From positions 372,001-436,000 of the forward strand of contig CAWDQE010000014.1 of assembly GCA_963804375.1 (NCBI GenBank): a stretch of DNA of 64,000 nucleotides. The letters are read 5' to 3'. Source of the stretch: JANXQG01 sp963804375 (GTDB taxonomy: Bacteria; Planctomycetota; Planctomycetia; Pirellulales; Thermoguttaceae). Under the pieces are notes generated by a model that was not told the DNA's origin, made no database searches, and saw only the letters and a list, made by a program, of their open reading frames with translations. Below are positions 61,639 to 64,000 of the stretch, one piece after another; position 1 is the first letter of the stretch; each line of letters starts with the position of its first letter. A program made the translations under genes and the position numbers.

Positions 61639-63648
61639 ATGAAAGAGCATGAGCCAGAACAGGCGTGCCGCCGCGGACGGCGCAATTTCCTCAAGATGTC
61701 CATGCTCCTCGGCGCCGCGGGCGCCGCGACCGGCACGCGCAGCCTGGCGCTGTCCTTGCCGGCGGCGTCGGCGGAGTTGATTCCGCCGGCCGACTGCATC
61801 CAGCGCGATCGGCCACGGCTGTTGTTGCGCCCGACGGAAACTCGCTGCGCCGTTTCCTTGCGGCAGCTCAAGACACTGCCCTGCGACGCCGACTTCCAGC
61901 AGATGCTCGAGAGGCTCGAAGGCCTCAAGCCGCCCAAGGCCGCGGCGCTCGCGTTGGTCTACCTCCTCACCGGCCGGGCCGAAGTCGCGCAACGGGCACT
62001 GGAGGTTTTTCGCTCCTGGCAAATGCCCGACAACCCGAAGACGATCAACGACCCGTTCTTCGTCTATTTCACCCTCTCCGACATGGCCTTGGCCTACGAC
62101 TGGCTGCACGGCTACCCCGGATTCGACGATCGGGCCAAAACGGCCTTGCGGCAAAAGTTGCAGCCCCTGGCGGACAGCGCCCTGAAGCTCGGCAACGACC
62201 ACGTCTTCCATAACTACACCTGGATGTTCAACTGCGGCGCCATGCTCTGGGCACTGGCCGCGGCCGGAGAGGATCCGGCCGCCGATCGCCTCTACGCCGG
62301 CCTTCGCCAGCGATTCAACGGGCAACTGTTTCCCGCCATGAAGTACCTCGAAGGGTCCAATGCCGATGCGGCGGGCTACTGGTGGCGCTACTGCCAGCAC
62401 TACTCGCTGATGGTGCTCCTGGCGGCGCAGAGCGCGTCGGAAACCGACGTGGTGGCGACGATCCGCCGTCGGCAGGGCGATTGGCTTGGCCGCCAGTTGG
62501 AATACCTCGTGTTCAGCGTGCTGCCCGACATGCGTTTCATTCCCTGGGGCGACATCGTCGCCGGCGCGAACGGCGGCGTGACCCACGAAATGGCCGGCCG
62601 CATCGACGCCCTGACCTGGGCGCTGCAGTCGCCCCACGGGGCCTATCTCAGCCATTGGCTGGCGGAGAAGCGCGGACCGGAGCGTTTCTACGGCGAGACC
62701 GCGACCTACTACTTCCTCTACACGCGAAACCTGACCGTAAAGCCCGCCGTGCCGCCGTTGGCCATGCTTGCCGGCGGAAGGCAGGGCGGCCATGCAATCA
62801 TGCGCAGCGATTGGAGCGACGGCGCGACCGTGGTCGGATTCCGCGCGACCGACTATTTCGGGCAGCACCTCCATCTCGACCAAGGAAGCTTCGTGATCTT
62901 CCGCAACGGCATGTTGGCCCTCGATGCGGGAACCTACCAGCGCGTCGGCGGCGAGCAGCAAAGGACCGATGCCCACAACACGCTCCTGCTCGGCGGCCAA
63001 GGGCAGCGCCCCCAGCACTATCAGAGCGCCCGCACACTGGCGGCCTTCACCGAGCGACTCGAGCAAGGGCTGGAGACCGGCGACATCGTCTTCTACAAGG
63101 ACGCCGGGCCGTGGACGGCCGTCGCCGGCCAGTTCGCCCAGGCCTATTCGCCGCAGATCATTCAGAGTTGCGTCCGCCAGTTGCTGTTCGTCAGGCCGGG
63201 CACCGTGGTGATCGTCGATCATTTGGCAGCGCCTGCCGGCAAGACGCTGCCGGAGGTCCGCTGGCTCTTGCAGGTGCCGGGGGTGCCGACCGTCAACGAA
63301 CGGGCAGTAACCGCGCTGAACGGCAAGAGCTATTTGCGTTGTCGCCCGTTGTCGCCCGGCGATTCCCGGCCGCAAGTCGAAAAGTCCTATCGCACGCCTG
63401 CGGGGGCGAACTCATCGTCCGGCGTGCCGGCGGTCATCGATACGTCGCGCGTCGTTTACGTCTACGAAGGAACATCTCGGCTTGCGCTGGTCCACTTGCT
63501 GGAAGTGGGCGACGGAGAACCGCCCGAGGCAGGCCCAAACTTGAAACTGGATCTGGACGGGAAGGCTGTGCGGCTGTTGCTGGAGGGCAAGACCTTCCGC
63601 TTTTCCGCCGGACCTGCGTTCGAGGTGTCGTGTGAGGAACAACTGTAG
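61639..63648 (+). CDS. Heparinase II/III-family polysaccharide lyase-like protein, Tat-exported
   Basis: 669 residues with a Tat signal (RRNFLKMSMLLGAAGA). An alpha/alpha toroid fills about 60-390 (FHNYTWMFNCGAMLWALAAAG; YWWRYCQHYSLMVLL) and a beta-sandwich region follows with the family core GHAIMRSDWSDGATVVGFRA and HLHLDQGSFVIFRNGMLALD. The HLHLDQGS His is a candidate metal/catalytic residue. Such enzymes cleave uronate-containing polysaccharides (heparin, alginate, ulvan-type). Stands beside a right-handed beta-helix gene, also a glycan-active type. Confidence 0.82.
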   Translation: MKEHEPEQACRRGRRNFLKMSMLLGAAGAATGTRSLALSLPAASAELIPPADCIQRDRPRLLLRPTETRCAVSLRQLKTLPCDADFQQMLERLEGLKPPKAAALALVYLLTGRAEVAQRALEVFRSWQMPDNPKTINDPFFVYFTLSDMALAYDWLHGYPGFDDRAKTALRQKLQPLADSALKLGNDHVFHNYTWMFNCGAMLWALAAAGEDPAADRLYAGLRQRFNGQLFPAMKYLEGSNADAAGYWWRYCQHYSLMVLLAAQSASETDVVATIRRRQGDWLGRQLEYLVFSVLPDMRFIPWGDIVAGANGGVTHEMAGRIDALTWALQSPHGAYLSHWLAEKRGPERFYGETATYYFLYTRNLTVKPAVPPLAMLAGGRQGGHAIMRSDWSDGATVVGFRATDYFGQHLHLDQGSFVIFRNGMLALDAGTYQRVGGEQQRTDAHNTLLLGGQGQRPQHYQSARTLAAFTERLEQGLETGDIVFYKDAGPWTAVAGQFAQAYSPQIIQSCVRQLLFVRPGTVVIVDHLAAPAGKTLPEVRWLLQVPGVPTVNERAVTALNGKSYLRCRPLSPGDSRPQVEKSYRTPAGANSSSGVPAVIDTSRVVYVYEGTSRLALVHLLEVGDGEPPEAGPNLKLDLDGKAVRLLLEGKTFRFSAGPAFEVSCEEQL

Positions 63649-63678
63649 GCCGGAACAAGCTTGCGCTGTTCCGGCATG
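63645..63678. repeat. Short REP element, copy 3
   Basis: GTAGGCCGGAACAAGCTTGC followed closely by GCTGTTCCGGC: the outer arm of the large REP with most of the interior deleted (arms GCCGGAACA/TGTTCCGGC). It overlaps the stop codon of the lyase gene and may work as its terminator. Confidence 0.8.
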
Positions 63679-63771
63679 CTTATGCCTAACTCTACCGAGG
63701 CTTACCAGGGCAGCCCCGGCTGCCATCCTTAACGTCGGAAGATCCAAACCACCTCACGCCAGACGCTCCGG

Positions 63772-64000
63772 CTATTCCGTTTTTTGCCACTGGAACGCGC
63801 CGACATCGAGCGTGCCGGCCGCCGGGCGGGGTTCGCTCTTGCAGGGATGAACGTATTGCTCGGTGGGCGTCAGGTCGAACTCGCCGAACTTTCCGGCCGG
63901 CACGCCTTTGCCAATGCACGGCGAGTCCGCCGTGAGGTGGTAATCGTATTTCGCCGGGTTTGCCAACCTTGCCGCGGCCATGGTCTTCAATAGTAGGTTG
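63772..64000 (-). CDS. C-terminal end of a right-handed beta-helix (pectate-lyase-like) protein, partial
   Basis: The frame is open to the right edge, so only the last 75 or so residues are visible. YHLTADSPCIGKGVPAGKFG, continuing EFDLTPTEQYVHP and ending GTLDVGAFQWQ, is the typical final turn and cap of planctomycete parallel beta-helix proteins (L-x-x-x-SPCIGKG and D-x-GAFQ motifs). Full proteins are usually secreted polysaccharide lyases or hydrolases. It converges on the heparinase-like gene. Confidence 0.78.
   Translation of the reverse strand, partial: NLLLKTMAAARLANPAKYDYHLTADSPCIGKGVPAGKFGEFDLTPTEQYVHPCKSEPRPAAGTLDVGAFQWQKTE

Noticed and set aside
61591..63375. A 594-codon open frame antisense to the heparinase-like gene
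   Set aside because: Shadow frame with no domain pattern; the plus-strand gene has a Tat signal and family motifs.

Overview
The window is GC-rich, densely coded bacterial DNA whose protein families point to a planctomycete of the Pirellulales/Planctomycetia type. Evidence includes a LEPR-XLL/SdrD-B-like exported protein, a BBP7-family outer-membrane barrel, DUF1080 (3-keto-disaccharide hydrolase-like) and ThuA proteins, Tat-exported Gfo/Idh/MocA and sugar-isomerase enzymes, a DUF6798-type membrane protein, and large numbers of dispersed palindromes. No rRNA, convincing tRNA, CRISPR array or full-length transposase gene was seen.

Layout. 1-13.4 kb is housekeeping and envelope: a cell-surface protein running off the left edge, BBP7 barrel, tail-specific protease prc, metK, two HAD proteins (one a pseudoenzyme), a membrane protein, a TIM-barrel isomerase and a graveyard of gene fragments. 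13.4-17.7 kb is a polysaccharide O-acetylation cluster (AlgI-like MBOAT, AlgX/AlgJ-like, DUF2142). 18-32.1 kb is a sulfur island: a sigma-54 enhancer-binding regulator, a CcbP-like protein, cysteine synthase, an encapsulin shell with a cyclic-nucleotide-binding domain, its cysteine-desulfurase cargo, a porin flanked by two copies of a MITE-like element, and a sulfate ABC transporter (sbp-cysT-cysW-cysA) behind a textbook sigma-54 promoter. 33-41.6 kb is a glycan-building cluster (aminotransferase, methyltransferase, GNAT, four glycosyltransferases). 41.7-47.2 kb is regulatory (response regulator, RluA, csrA, adenylate cyclase divergent from a cNMP-binding protein). 47.2-64 kb holds polysaccharide/sugar catabolism genes (glycosidase-like, PIG-L deacetylase, MFS sugar/nucleoside transporter, DUF1080, Gfo/Idh/MocA, isomerase, heparinase II/III-like lyase, beta-helix protein at the right edge).

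How parts work together. The sulfur island can be read as one programme: sulfate import feeds cysteine synthesis (CysK); cysteine desulfurase packaged in an encapsulin shell releases sulfur for storage; an NtrC-type activator and two sigma-54 promoters would couple storage and uptake. This is inference from adjacency and promoter matches.

Two window-wide oddities matter to anyone using this annotation. First, several families of palindromic or tandem repeats lie not only between genes but in frame inside genes (glycosyltransferases, CysW, BBP7, DUF6798-type protein), where they add peptide segments and sometimes apparent start codons. Second, seven otherwise well-conserved genes carry an apparent single frameshift; five need one extra base, two need one base removed or two added. 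Either the assembly has indel errors or a real decay process is at work.
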